A stretch of DNA of 64,000 nt from 66-474 sp044464225 (GCA_044464225.1 JBIQLN010000009.1:48825-112824), one strand, 5' to 3'; positions 1-8,615 are shown, counted from the stretch's first letter. Numbers and translations are program-made. The notes: generated by a model from the sequence alone, not told the origin.

Positions 1-2
1 CG

Positions 3-1223
3 GTGGGCGACCAGGTGCTGGTGGCCGGTGCGCGACGCCTGAGCGACGCCGTGCGTGCATCCGACACGGTCGCGCGTTACGCCGGCGACGAATTCACCCT
101 GATCCTGCGGCACGTCAATGATCGCGGCGATATCGACCGGATTGCGGCCAAGCTCCTGACGGGCATGCAGGCGCCGCTGGTGCTCGATGATGGTTCCGAA
201 TTGCACGTGACGACCTCGATCGGCATCAGCGTCTATCCCGATGACGCGACCGACGCGGAAGGGCTGGTGAAGCATGCCGACATGGCGATGTACAGCGCCA
301 AGGCGCGCGGCCGCAACAACATGCAGGCATACGCGGACGTGCCGGCCGACACGCACGGGCAACGCATGGAAATGGAATCGCGCCTGCGCCAGGCCGAGGC
401 GAACGGCGAACTGTCGGTGTACTACCAGCCGCAGATCGACGTGGCCACCGAAGAAATCGTGGGCGTGGAGGCCACGGTGCGCTGGCAGCATCCGGTGCTG
501 GGCCTGCTGAGTCCCGCCTTCTTCATGCCGCTGGCCGAGGAAACGGGACAGAGCCTCTCGATCGGCGAGTGGGTGTTGCGACGCGCCTGCGCCGACGTGG
601 CGGTGTGGCGACGCCGGCACAAGTTGCCGTTGAGGCTGGCGGTAAACTTGTCGGCCCTGCAGTGGATGCAGCCGAACCTGGCGGCGATGGTCGAGGCCGC
701 ATGCCGCGACGCAAAGCTGGATCCCGACGTGCTGGATCTGGAAACACCCGAGGGCGTGCTGGCGAAGCCGCAGGCGGAGCTGGCGACGGCCATGGACCTG
801 CTGCGGCGAATCGGCTGTCGCGTGGTCGCCGATCACGCCGGCGACGCACAAAGCGCTCCCGAACTGGTCGGTGCGCTGCCCGTGGATGCCATCAAGATCG
901 ACCAGAGTTTCGTGCGCAACATCGGCAGCGACCCAGACGACGAATCGGTGGTATCGTCGATCCTGGATGCCGCGCGGGGGCAACGTCGGCGGGTGATCGC
1001 CGATGGCGTCGAAACCGAGCGCCAACTGGAATTCCTGCGCGAACGGGGCTGTGATGCCGCGCAGGGGCCGCTGTTTTGCCGTGCGGTTCCGGTGGCGGCC
1101 CTGATGCGGTTGCTGGGGACACGCCGTCCTGCGTGGGCTGCCAAGCCGGCATCCCTGGAACGGAGCGCGCCGGACAAACCGCGTTCGCCACCCGCCGGCC
1201 GTCGGCGGGGGGCACACGGTTGA
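3..1223 (+). CDS. GGDEF-EAL domain protein, 5'-truncated by window edge, EAL domain degenerate
   Basis: C-terminal 406 residues of a cyclic-di-GMP type signalling protein; the true start lies left of the window. A GGDEF (diguanylate cyclase) domain occupies residues 1-110 with AGDEF at 27-31 in place of GGDEF, followed by the usual HADMAMYSAK segment. The EAL (c-di-GMP phosphodiesterase) domain spans about 130-370. Its metal and catalytic residues are only partly kept: EAT at 156-158 instead of EAL, Asn215 and Lys298 present, but the DDFGTG loop reads ADHAGD (276-281) and the late catalytic Glu is Asp334. The EAL half is therefore probably inactive and may act as a c-di-GMP or protein binding module (inference). 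The tail is rich in Arg and Pro. Upstream sensory domains cannot be seen. Confidence 0.9.
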   Translation: MGDQVLVAGARRLSDAVRASDTVARYAGDEFTLILRHVNDRGDIDRIAAKLLTGMQAPLVLDDGSELHVTTSIGISVYPDDATDAEGLVKHADMAMYSAKARGRNNMQAYADVPADTHGQRMEMESRLRQAEANGELSVYYQPQIDVATEEIVGVEATVRWQHPVLGLLSPAFFMPLAEETGQSLSIGEWVLRRACADVAVWRRRHKLPLRLAVNLSALQWMQPNLAAMVEAACRDAKLDPDVLDLETPEGVLAKPQAELATAMDLLRRIGCRVVADHAGDAQSAPELVGALPVDAIKIDQSFVRNIGSDPDDESVVSSILDAARGQRRRVIADGVETERQLEFLRERGCDAAQGPLFCRAVPVAALMRLLGTRRPAWAAKPASLERSAPDKPRSPPAGRRRGAHG

Positions 1224-1241
1224 CCATCCCTCGGTAACGGC

Positions 1242-1285
1242 GTTGGGCTGCCGCTGGCCTTGATCCGGAGGCGAAACGGCCCAAC
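1242..1285. repeat. Extragenic hairpin, possible divergent member of the dispersed repeat family
   Basis: Arms GTTGGGC (1242-1248) and GCCCAAC (1279-1285) pair perfectly around a GC-rich interior. The outer arms match those of the repeat at 4328, but the interior is different, so membership in that family is tentative. There is no T-run, so it is not a standard terminator. It lies between the GGDEF-EAL stop and rpoE. Confidence 0.35.
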
Positions 1286-1335
1286 CATCAGGGCGGAGCT
1301 TGCGGTTCAAGGGTTGCGGGATGACTATTCCGGAT

Positions 1336-1363
1336 GAACTTTCGCGCGCGGAGCGCGGTCAGA
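1336..1363 (+). promoter_or_regulatory. Candidate sigma-E (ECF) promoter of rpoE
   Basis: GAACTT (1336-1341), a 17-nt spacer, then TCAGA (1359-1363) resembles the sigma-E pattern GGAACTT-N15/16-TCTRA. The transcript would start about 40 nt before the ATG at 1408. This fits the autoregulation known for rpoE operons and argues against a translation start at 1321. No experimental support is available. Confidence 0.5.
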
Positions 1364-1407
1364 CGGGGGTGCATATCACCTCCGGCGCATCAGGGAGTGC
1401 CGCCCGG

Positions 1408-1998
1408 ATGGGCGATGTGGAAACCGATCGTGCCCTGGTCGCGCGCGTGCGCAAGGGCGACAACAAGGCGTTCGAATTGCTGGTGCGCAAGTACCAGCAC
1501 AAGATCATCGGCCTGGTGTCGAGGTACGTGCACGACTGGAGCGAGTGCGAGGACGTGGCGCAGGAAGCCTTCATCCGCGCCTACCGCGCGATCGGAGCGT
1601 TCCGTGGTGACAGCGCCTTTTATACCTGGATGTACAAGATCGCCGTGAATACCGCGAAGAACCATCTGGTCGCCCAGGGCCGCCGTCCGCCCGCCGAAGA
1701 CATCGACGCGGATACCGCGGTGCAGTTCGATGCCGGCGCCCGCTTGCGCGACGAGGCCACCCCGGAACACGAACTGGCCCGCCACGAGATTGAACAAACC
1801 GTGTTCGCCACGGTCGAAAAGTTGCCCGAGGAATTGCGCGACGCGATTACCCTGCGCGAGGTCGATGGCCTTTCCTACGAGGAAATCGCCGAACGCATGA
1901 ATTGCCCCATCGGCACCGTGCGTTCGCGCATCTTCCGTGCCCGCGAAGCGATTGATGAGAAACTGCGCCCGCTGTTGTCCAACGACGATGAAGCCTGA
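1408..1998 (+). CDS. rpoE: RNA polymerase sigma-E factor RpoE
   Basis: Extracytoplasmic-stress sigma factor of 196 aa, which directs RNA polymerase to envelope-stress promoters. Region 2 is visible from the RVRKGDNKAFELLVRKYQHK segment through DVAQEAFIRAYRAI, and region 4 ends with EEIAERMNCPIGTVRSRIFR, the helix-turn-helix. The start at 1408 aligns with the N-terminus of characterised RpoE proteins and has GGGAG upstream. An earlier ATG at 1321 has a better-spaced AAGGG but would add 29 low-complexity residues and would place the candidate sigma-E promoter inside the coding region. The next genes are its anti-sigma factor rseA and degP/mucD, the same order as the xanthomonad rpoE-rseA-mucD operon; rseB is absent. 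Confidence 0.95.
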   Translation: MGDVETDRALVARVRKGDNKAFELLVRKYQHKIIGLVSRYVHDWSECEDVAQEAFIRAYRAIGAFRGDSAFYTWMYKIAVNTAKNHLVAQGRRPPAEDIDADTAVQFDAGARLRDEATPEHELARHEIEQTVFATVEKLPEELRDAITLREVDGLSYEEIAERMNCPIGTVRSRIFRAREAIDEKLRPLLSNDDEA

Positions 1999-2031
1999 TT
2001 CGGCAACGACTGCTGCAAGAGGTACAAGGTG

Positions 2032-2697
2032 ATGGATCCGACCAGCCGCGAAGACCTTTCCGCCCTGATGGACGGCGAACTGGCCGCCGAACCGACGCGT
2101 TTCCTGCTGCGGCGCCTCGATCATGACCCCGAGCTGTCCGCCACCTGGTCGCGCTGGCACCTGATCCGCGCCTGCCTCACTTCCGATTCCGCGCGCATGT
2201 CGGCGCCGAACCGCGACAACGATTTCGCGGCACAAGTGGCTGCGGCCTTGCAGGTCGAGACGGCCCCGCAGGTTCGCCCGCGCCATTGGGTGCGTTACAT
2301 GGGCGGGGGTGCAATCGCCGCCGGGGTCGCGGTGGCGGCACTGATGTTGAACGCACCGGGCCCCCGCGGGGAAGCGCCGGCCCCTGTCGCGCAAAGCCGT
2401 CCCGCCGCGAACACCGCCGTTCCAACCGCGTTGGCTGAGGCCTCGCCATCTTTGAATCCGGTCACCCCGCCGTGGTTGCTGTCGCGCCAACCCACAGTGC
2501 TCTCCGCGCAACCGGCGTCGGCCAACGTCGTGTACGGCACCGGCCTGATGCAGCCCGACTATCTGCGTCGCGCCACCTATGCGCGCGACGAGGCACTGCC
2601 TTACGCGTCGTTCCCGCAGGCCAGCCAGACGTTGCCATTCTCGATCGTGCTGCTGCCGGAACCGCCGCCCTCCAGCGCCTCCGCGGCGCGGCATTGA
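2032..2697 (+). CDS. rseA: Sigma-E anti-sigma factor RseA
   Basis: Inner-membrane anti-sigma factor, 221 aa. The N-terminal domain (REDLSALMDGEL, then DPELSATWSRWHLIRACL) is the RseA cytoplasmic sigma-binding fold. One membrane helix follows at about residues 90-107, then a Pro/Ala-rich periplasmic tail without recognisable domains. It would hold RpoE at the membrane until regulated proteolysis by site-1 and site-2 proteases releases it. ATG at 2032 has AGAGG nine bases upstream; a GTG directly before it (2029) is an alternative. The gene starts 33 nt after rpoE, so the two are probably cotranscribed. No rseB follows. Confidence 0.9.
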   Translation: MDPTSREDLSALMDGELAAEPTRFLLRRLDHDPELSATWSRWHLIRACLTSDSARMSAPNRDNDFAAQVAAALQVETAPQVRPRHWVRYMGGGAIAAGVAVAALMLNAPGPRGEAPAPVAQSRPAANTAVPTALAEASPSLNPVTPPWLLSRQPTVLSAQPASANVVYGTGLMQPDYLRRATYARDEALPYASFPQASQTLPFSIVLLPEPPPSSASAARH

Positions 2698-2846
2698 GGC
2701 TGCACGGCCGCGGATGACGCGGGCGTGCCCCAGTGTGGCGACTCGTCGCCCGGAACATGCAGCGTTTGGCGATTGGGCCTCGTCGCCCGCGATGGTTTCG
2801 TGTCCGGCGGCGGTGATTTTGCACATTCATCGATGAGGAGAAAACC

Positions 2847-4301
2847 ATGTTGAAAGGGGCGAGGCGGATGGCCGCCGTATTCGTTCTGCTGTGTTTTTCC
2901 GGCGCCGGCACGGCGCTCGCGGCGACGCCGACGCCGACGGTAGCGCTTCCCGATTTCACCGGCATCGTGCAGAAATACGGTCCGGCGGTGGTGAACGTGG
3001 TCGCGCATTACAAGCACGCCAGCGAAATGGGCGACGACCATCCCGGCGAGCAGCAAACGCAGGAGCCGCAATTGCCGGAAATCTTCCGGCACTTCTTCGG
3101 CATGCCGTTCGGCCCGCAATTCCGACAGCCCGATCGCGGTGGTGAATCGCTGGGCTCCGGCTTCATCATTTCCGCAGACGGTTACATCCTCACCAATCGC
3201 CACGTGGTCGCCAACGCCGATTCGGTGACCGTGCACCTGCCGGATCACCGCAGCTTCCCGGCGAAGATCGTCGGCGAGGACAAGATCTACGACATCGCGC
3301 TGCTGAAGATCAACGCAACCAAACTGCCGACCGTGCAGATCGGCAATTCGGATGACCTGCAGCCAGGCCAGTGGGTGGTCGCGATCGGTTCGCCGTTCGG
3401 CCTCGACCACTCGGTGAGCGCGGGCATCGTCAGTTACGTCGGCCGCAGCCTCGGTGGGCAGGATCAGCCCGCGGTGCCCTTCATCCAGACCGACGTGCCG
3501 ATCAACCGCGGCAACTCGGGCGGTCCGCTGTTCAACCTGCAGGGGCAGGTGGTCGGCATGAATTCGCAGATCTTCTCGACCAGTGGCGGCGCGATGGGTC
3601 TGTCCTTCTCGATCCCCATCAACCTCGCGATGGATGCGCAACGCCAGCTCAGGACCAAGGGCTACGTCAGCCGCGGGATGATCGGTGTCGGCATCCAGAA
3701 CGTCAACAGCGATACCGCCAAGGCGATGCACCTCACCGATGAAACCGGCGCGCTGGTGCGCTCGGTGCAGCCGGATGGGCCGGCAGCCAAGGCGGGCCTG
3801 AAGATCGGCGATGTGATCACCGGGTTCAATGGCAAGAAGATCTACGACTCGGCGCAACTGCCGCCGGTGGTCGCGATGACCGCGCCGGGCACCGAGGCGA
3901 CCGTGAACATCCTGCGCGACGGCAAACCGAAGACGGTGAAGGTCAAGGTTGCCGAGATGCCTCGGAATGGCCTGTCGCAGGAACTGTTCGCCGGGGCGCC
4001 TCCGGCGACCAGCGGCAGCAACCTGCTGGGCCTGACGGTGCAGGACATCACGGCCGCCATCCGCCAGCAACTCGGCTACAGCGGCAAGGGCGGGGTGGTG
4101 ATCACCGACGTCGAAGGGCCGGCCGCCCGGGCGGGATTGTCGTCCGGGGACGTGATCCTGCGCGTGGGCAACAAACCCGTGAACAGCGTCGCCGAGTTCC
4201 GTCGCGAAACGACGAACGTGAAAGCGGGCAGCACGGTGCTGCTGCTGGTGTCGCGCCAGGGACAGAATCAGTTCGTCGCGATCAGCGTGCCGGAGAAATA
4301 A
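2847..4301 (+). CDS. degP: Periplasmic serine endoprotease DegP/MucD family
   Basis: Trypsin-like HtrA protease and chaperone of 484 aa that degrades misfolded envelope proteins. Signal peptide at residues 1-25 ending ALAA. The catalytic triad is His119 (TNRHVV), Asp149 (YDIALLK) and Ser224 (GNSGGP). Two PDZ domains follow, roughly 270-365 and 390-480, both with recognisable carboxylate-binding loops. The start has a strong GAGGAG ribosome site. Third gene of the sigma-E operon, 149 nt after rseA; in Xanthomonas the equivalent is called mucD and feeds back on RseA control. The usual downstream lepA-lepB pair is not present here. Confidence 0.94.
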   Translation: MLKGARRMAAVFVLLCFSGAGTALAATPTPTVALPDFTGIVQKYGPAVVNVVAHYKHASEMGDDHPGEQQTQEPQLPEIFRHFFGMPFGPQFRQPDRGGESLGSGFIISADGYILTNRHVVANADSVTVHLPDHRSFPAKIVGEDKIYDIALLKINATKLPTVQIGNSDDLQPGQWVVAIGSPFGLDHSVSAGIVSYVGRSLGGQDQPAVPFIQTDVPINRGNSGGPLFNLQGQVVGMNSQIFSTSGGAMGLSFSIPINLAMDAQRQLRTKGYVSRGMIGVGIQNVNSDTAKAMHLTDETGALVRSVQPDGPAAKAGLKIGDVITGFNGKKIYDSAQLPPVVAMTAPGTEATVNILRDGKPKTVKVKVAEMPRNGLSQELFAGAPPATSGSNLLGLTVQDITAAIRQQLGYSGKGGVVITDVEGPAARAGLSSGDVILRVGNKPVNSVAEFRRETTNVKAGSTVLLLVSRQGQNQFVAISVPEK

Positions 4302-4327
4302 TCCGACCCGGAAAAGCGAACGCGCAG

Positions 4328-4366
4328 GTTGGGCTGATCCCGGGCGATGCCCGGGAGAAGCCCAAC
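4328..4366. repeat. Extragenic hairpin repeat, best-preserved copy
   Basis: Two nested perfect stems: GTTGGGCT (4328-4335) with AGCCCAAC (4359-4366), and TCCCGGGC (4338-4345) with GCCCGGGA (4349-4356). They are separated by a symmetrical GA/GA internal loop and closed by a GAT loop. Related copies lie at 23884, 24043 (minus) and 53876. The core CCCGGGAGAAGCCCAACG is identical to the copy at 53876. It resembles a REP-type element (inference). Confidence 0.75.
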
Positions 4367-4489
4367 GCTCCGACGCAACGGGGCGCGCCGGGCTTCGCCG
4401 ATAATGCCGGTGCCAGCCCAACCTGCAAAACGCGCCGCCGTGATCTGCCAATATCATGCAGGGCAATCGGCGGCACGGCGCACCACGCA

Positions 4490-5359
4490 ATGAAACTCCA
4501 TTCGATCGAAGGCAATACGCAAAAGCTCGACGGCGGCGCGATGTTCGGCAACGCACCGAAGGCGATGTGGTCGAAATGGATACCGGCCGACGACAGGAAC
4601 CGCATCCCGCTGGCCTGCCGGTGCCTGCTGGCGACCGACCTGGACGGTCGCAACGTGCTGTTCGAGACCGGCATCGGCGCGTTCTTCGAACCGAAGCTGC
4701 GCGAACGCTATGGCGTGGTCGAGGATCGCCACGTGCTGCTCGACTCGCTGAAGGCGATCGGTTTGACGCACGAGGACATCGACGTGGTCGTGCTGTCGCA
4801 CCTGCATTTCGACCACGCCGGGGGTTTGCTGGCGGTGTGGGAGGAAAACGCGCCGTTGCGGCTGCTGTTCCCCAACGCGACATACGTGGTGGGCGCCGAG
4901 CATTGGCAACGCGCGATACGCCCGCATCCCCGCGACCGCGCATCGTTCATCCCGGGGGTGCCGGAATTGCTGGAGCAGAGCGGCCGGCTTGAAAAGGTGT
5001 CGGGCGAGCATTCGCATGCGCTGGGCAAGGCAGTGCGCTTCCACTATTCGCAAGGCCACACCCCGGGATTGATGCTGTCCGAAATCGTCGGTCCGCGCGA
5101 CCACGAAGGCGTGGTGTATTGCGCCGACCTGATCCCCGGTACGCCGTGGGTGCACCTGCCGGTGACGATGGGCTACGACCGCGCCCCGGAATTGCTGATC
5201 GACGAAAAGCGAGCGTTTCTCGACGACAAGCTCGCGCGCGGCGTGCGACTGTTTTTCACGCATGACCACGCGACCGCGATGGCCTCGCCGCAGCGCGACG
5301 AGCGGGGGCGCTATGGCGTCATCGAGGGGCAGTCCCACTTTTCGGGCATGGCGCTGTAA
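4490..5359 (+). CDS. Metallo-beta-lactamase-fold hydrolase (lactonase-like)
   Basis: 289-aa cytoplasmic metallohydrolase. The Zn-binding motif HLHFDHAGG gives His104, His106, Asp108 and His109; further ligands are seen in SQGHTPG, CADLIP and FTHDHATA. The layout resembles the AHL-lactonase/AttM-like branch of the superfamily more than glyoxalase II, but substrate cannot be assigned from sequence; a quorum-quenching role is only a possibility. No signal peptide. It stands alone after degP, separated by 188 nt holding a hairpin repeat, and ends 9 nt before the TMEM43-like gene, so the pair may share a transcript. Confidence 0.85.
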   Translation: MKLHSIEGNTQKLDGGAMFGNAPKAMWSKWIPADDRNRIPLACRCLLATDLDGRNVLFETGIGAFFEPKLRERYGVVEDRHVLLDSLKAIGLTHEDIDVVVLSHLHFDHAGGLLAVWEENAPLRLLFPNATYVVGAEHWQRAIRPHPRDRASFIPGVPELLEQSGRLEKVSGEHSHALGKAVRFHYSQGHTPGLMLSEIVGPRDHEGVVYCADLIPGTPWVHLPVTMGYDRAPELLIDEKRAFLDDKLARGVRLFFTHDHATAMASPQRDERGRYGVIEGQSHFSGMAL

Positions 5360-5368
5360 GCTCGCGGC

Positions 5369-6484
5369 GTGAGCCGCTTCTCCGTACTCGTCCATCATCC
5401 TTCGCGGAACGCTGCGCTGGGCGCGGCGCTGCTGCTGCTGGGGTTGCTGCTGCTCGGGTTCACCGAACATGCCGATCGGCTGCGCGCGATGGGCGAGGAC
5501 GCGCTGGGCGGATTCGTGTTGACCGGCGACGCCGCGGTGCCGGGTCCGTCGGCCAATGGCAAGCTGGTGCTGGCCGTCGGCGCGCCGGAAGTGAAAACGC
5601 CCGCGCGTGACGCACAGTTCGGCGTATCGGTCGATGCACCGGCGCTGGTGCGCAAGGTCGAGATGTTCCAGTGGAAAGAGATGCGCTACGGCGGACAGCG
5701 CAGCTACGAAATGGACTGGTTCGAACATCCTATCGATTCGTCGACATTCGGCAATCCGGCGGGCCATGCCAATCCCGGTGCGTTTCCGATCAACGCCGCG
5801 CGGTTCGACTCGCCCGATGTGATGGTCGGGGGCTTCAAACTCGCGCCGGCGCTGGTGCACATGATCGACGGTGTCGAACCATTCGCGGCGGATCTCTCGC
5901 ACGTGCCATCGAACATGGCGGCAACGTTTCAATCCAGCGATGGCACGCTGGTCACCAGTGCGAACCCCGAACGTCCGCAAGTCGGCGACCTGCGCATCAG
6001 CTGGACCCGCATCGCGCCCACGGACCTGACGGTGTTCGCGCGGAACGATGGCGGCACGCTGGTGCCGGCCAGCAATCCCGCGGGCGATGCGATCGCGCAG
6101 GTCTTGCTCGGGAAGCATTCGTTGACCGATGTCTTGACCGATGCGCCGCAGCCGCCGCATTTCAAGTGGGCGCGCCGTGTACTCGCATTGCTGCTCGCGT
6201 GGGCCGGCGCAGCCCTGCTGCTGCCCCGCGCGCGCCGCGGCGATCGCCTCCTGGCGCTGGCGATCGCGGTGATGCCGCTGGCAGTTCTCGCGGCGGCGTT
6301 CTGGTTCGATGTGCGGATGCTGGCGGCGGGCGCGCTGATTGCGGTCGCCGTGGCGGCGGCAGGGATGGCGACGTGGCGTTGGCGGTCAACGGCCTCGCCA
6401 ACGAGCCGTGGCCGTTCTGGCGGGACCACGGGTTCAAAGACAGACGGCCCGCGAACGAGCGCGAACAAGCGCAGTTCTCCATGA
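5369..6484 (+). CDS. TMEM43 (LUMA)-family membrane protein
   Basis: 371-aa integral membrane protein. An N-terminal hydrophobic helix lies at about 15-32, a long extracytoplasmic domain with the family signature VRKVEMFQWKE follows (near 95), and three hydrophobic helices lie near the C-terminus (about 272-340). This matches the TMEM43 family, whose bacterial members have no established function. The C-terminal 35 residues are hydrophilic, Ser/Arg/Thr-rich and unlike the rest. The gene starts 9 nt after the metallohydrolase (GTG first codon, MSRFSVL) and converges with the Nudix operon 36 nt downstream. Confidence 0.8.
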   Translation: MSRFSVLVHHPSRNAALGAALLLLGLLLLGFTEHADRLRAMGEDALGGFVLTGDAAVPGPSANGKLVLAVGAPEVKTPARDAQFGVSVDAPALVRKVEMFQWKEMRYGGQRSYEMDWFEHPIDSSTFGNPAGHANPGAFPINAARFDSPDVMVGGFKLAPALVHMIDGVEPFAADLSHVPSNMAATFQSSDGTLVTSANPERPQVGDLRISWTRIAPTDLTVFARNDGGTLVPASNPAGDAIAQVLLGKHSLTDVLTDAPQPPHFKWARRVLALLLAWAGAALLLPRARRGDRLLALAIAVMPLAVLAAAFWFDVRMLAAGALIAVAVAAAGMATWRWRSTASPTSRGRSGGTTGSKTDGPRTSANKRSSP

Positions 6485-6520
6485 GCCGATGCGGCCGCGA
6501 AACGTAGCTGCGTTCCACGG

Positions 6521-7096
6521 TTACTCGTCCGCGGATTCGTCCTTTTCGTGATCCAGGAACCACAGGCCCGCGAACAGCTTGGGGTCGATCGAGTAACCCT
6601 TTTCCGACATTGCGTGCAGCCACGCACCCGCTTCGGCGCGCGGCACCTCGTGCACCACGATGTCTTCGGTTTCGTCGCCGCCGCCGTCGCTGACCTTGCG
6701 AAGATCCAGGGCGCGCACGAAGTGCATCATTTCCGTGCTCATGCCTGCCGAGGACGGGCCGGAATGCAGCGATTCCACGCGCCCGCACGTCCAGCCGGTT
6801 TCCTCCTCCAGTTCGCGCCTTGCGGTTTCCGCGGCGTCCCGATCGGTGTCGTGGCCGGCATCGCCGATCAGGCCGGCCGGCATCTCGATGGTGAACTGGC
6901 GCACCGGCACGCGGAACTGCTCGACGAACAGCACGCGATCTTCCGGCGTCACCGCGACGATGATCACCGCGCCCTGCGGGTTGTTGCGCTCGACGAATTC
7001 CCAGTGGCCGCGTTGCTTCAGCGTGAGCCAGTGGCCGGCGTAAAGCACTTCGGCGGGCGCATCGGCGACGGCGGGGATGCGGATCACCTTGTTCAT
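6521..7096 (-). CDS. Nudix hydrolase, ADP-ribose pyrophosphatase-like
   Basis: 191-aa Nudix-fold enzyme expected to cleave ADP-ribose or a related nucleoside diphosphate sugar to AMP. The substrate arm PAGLIGD is followed by RRELEEETGW, the core of the Nudix box with the three metal-binding Glu. The spacing before REL is about four residues longer than the textbook box and the first box Glu is missing, a variation that may be tolerated in this branch. The start at 7096 (MNKVIRIP) overlaps the stop of the exonuclease gene by 4 nt, so the two are translationally coupled. The longer open frame upstream of this Met is a shadow of the exonuclease gene. Confidence 0.88.
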   Translation of the reverse strand: MNKVIRIPAVADAPAEVLYAGHWLTLKQRGHWEFVERNNPQGAVIIVAVTPEDRVLFVEQFRVPVRQFTIEMPAGLIGDAGHDTDRDAAETARRELEEETGWTCGRVESLHSGPSSAGMSTEMMHFVRALDLRKVSDGGGDETEDIVVHEVPRAEAGAWLHAMSEKGYSIDPKLFAGLWFLDHEKDESADE

Positions 7097-8040
7097 GTCA
7101 CGGGTTCCGGCTGCAGCAGCTTCCGCGCGCGTTCGCGGGTGAGCGGACCGATCCGCAGCCGCTCGCACAAGGCCTCCAGTACGGCGAGATCGGCGGCACG
7201 GCGCAGCAAACTGTCCGGATGGCCGGGCACCGGCGCATCGAGCGCGATGCAGGCCAGCCGCTTCGACAGGCGTGCCTGTTCGGCGTGCGCGCGCAATTTC
7301 GCCGCCAGCGCCGCGGCGCCGCGCAGTCGCAGGAACGGGACTTCGTCGATGCGCGCCAGCAGATCTTCGAGCGAACCGAAATGCGCGAGCAGCGCGGCCG
7401 CGCTCTTCGGTCCGACGCCCGGCACGCCGGGGATGTTGTCGATGGCGTCGCCGGTCAGCGCGAGGAAATCGATGACCTGGTGCGCTTCGACGCCGAGGCG
7501 CGCGGGCACGCCCGCGGCGCCCCAGCGATGGCCGCGAGCGTAGTCCCACTGTTCGGCGTCATGTTGCAGCAACTGGCCGAAATCCTTGTCGGCGGACACG
7601 ATCACGGAACGCAAGCCGTGCGCGCGCATCGCGACCAGCACGCTGCCGATCAGGTCGTCGGCCTCGTAGGCGGCGTCGGCCAGCACGACCAGTCCGAACG
7701 CCGCAGCCAGCTCGCGACAGTATTCGAATTGGCGCTTCAGTTCGGGCGGGGCGGGATCGCGGTTGGCCTTGTAGGCGGGATAGATGGCATTGCGGAAGGA
7801 ACTGGTGAGCGCGATGTCGAACGCGGCCACCGCGTGGCGCGCGCGCGTGCGTTCCACGAAGTCCAGCAGGAAGCGCGCAAAGCCGTGCACCGCATTGACC
7901 GGCGCGCCGTCGGCATCGAAAAACACGTTGGGCATCGAGTGCCAGGCGCGGAACACGTACATGCTGGCATCGATCAGGTACAGGGTTTCGATGGACGTCG
8001 AAACCGGCGCGGCTGTCTGCGCGGGAACGGCGGCATTCAT
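7093..8040 (-). CDS. 5'-3' exonuclease / flap-endonuclease-like protein
   Basis: 315-aa stand-alone relative of the DNA polymerase I 5' nuclease domain. Metal-binding acidic clusters are visible: LIDASMYVFRAWH near residue 20, YEADDLIGS mid-protein, and VSADKDFGQLL. A helix-three-turn-helix segment (GDAIDNIPGVPGVGPKSAAALLAHFGSLEDLL) binds DNA. It is expected to process 5' flaps or RNA primers, like the Xni/T5-type nucleases. Start at 8040 overlaps the nitroreductase stop by 4 nt, and its own stop overlaps the Nudix start, making a tight three-gene operon. Confidence 0.88.
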   Translation of the reverse strand: MNAAVPAQTAAPVSTSIETLYLIDASMYVFRAWHSMPNVFFDADGAPVNAVHGFARFLLDFVERTRARHAVAAFDIALTSSFRNAIYPAYKANRDPAPPELKRQFEYCRELAAAFGLVVLADAAYEADDLIGSVLVAMRAHGLRSVIVSADKDFGQLLQHDAEQWDYARGHRWGAAGVPARLGVEAHQVIDFLALTGDAIDNIPGVPGVGPKSAAALLAHFGSLEDLLARIDEVPFLRLRGAAALAAKLRAHAEQARLSKRLACIALDAPVPGHPDSLLRRAADLAVLEALCERLRIGPLTRERARKLLQPEPVT

Positions 8041-8615
8041 CCGGGCCACGCACCGAGAACCTGATCGACATCCGGGCGTTTGCGCTCCGGAGGCTCGTCG
8101 CCGCGGCTGCCGATGTGGATATACGCGATCGCGCGTTCCTCGTCGGCAAGTCCGAGCAGTTTCGCGGCTTCGCGGTCGTAGCACGACCATCCGGTCAGCC
8201 ATTGCGCGCCGAAGCCGGCGGCCTGCGCCGACAGCAACAGGTTGAAGGCGAGGCAGCCCGCCGACAAGAGCTGTTCCTGCGCGGGAATCTTGGGGTGATG
8301 TTCGTCGATGCGCGCGATCACCGCGAGCACGACCGGCGAATGCGCAAACCGGTCGCGATCTTTCGCGAGCACCCTGTCGGGCGCCGCGGAATCGATGCGC
8401 GTGTGCAGCGCGGCCAGCGCCTCGCCGAAACGCGTACCGGCGTCACCTGCCAGCGTGATAAGCCGCCACGGCGTCATCTTGCCGTGGTCGGGCACCCGGA
8501 TCGCGGTGGCGACGATTTCGCGAAGTTCTTCCGGGGTCGGGCCGGGCGGTTGCAACTGTGCGGCAGGAACGGAACGGCGGTCACGCAGGAACGCAAGGGC
8601 GGCATCGTTTCGCAT
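8037..8615 (-). CDS. Nitroreductase family protein (YdjA-like)
   Basis: 192-aa FMN-dependent oxidoreductase of the small nitroreductase fold. Recognisable parts are the N-terminal RRSVPAAQLQPPGPT substrate-loop region, AIRVPDHGKMTPWRLI (FMN binding), and the C-terminal LTGWSCYDREAAKLLGLADEERAIAYIHIGS segment typical of YdjA-type proteins. The physiological substrate is unknown. First gene of the minus-strand operon with the exonuclease and Nudix hydrolase. It is divergent from pntAA with 68 nt between the start codons. Confidence 0.86.
   Translation of the reverse strand: MRNDAALAFLRDRRSVPAAQLQPPGPTPEELREIVATAIRVPDHGKMTPWRLITLAGDAGTRFGEALAALHTRIDSAAPDRVLAKDRDRFAHSPVVLAVIARIDEHHPKIPAQEQLLSAGCLAFNLLLSAQAAGFGAQWLTGWSCYDREAAKLLGLADEERAIAYIHIGSRGDEPPERKRPDVDQVLGAWPG

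Noticed and set aside
2740..2800. Sigma-E promoter directly upstream of degP (GGAAC near 2751)
   Set aside because: The nearest GTC-type -10 is about 25 nt away, too far for an ECF promoter; degP is more likely transcribed from the rpoE promoter.
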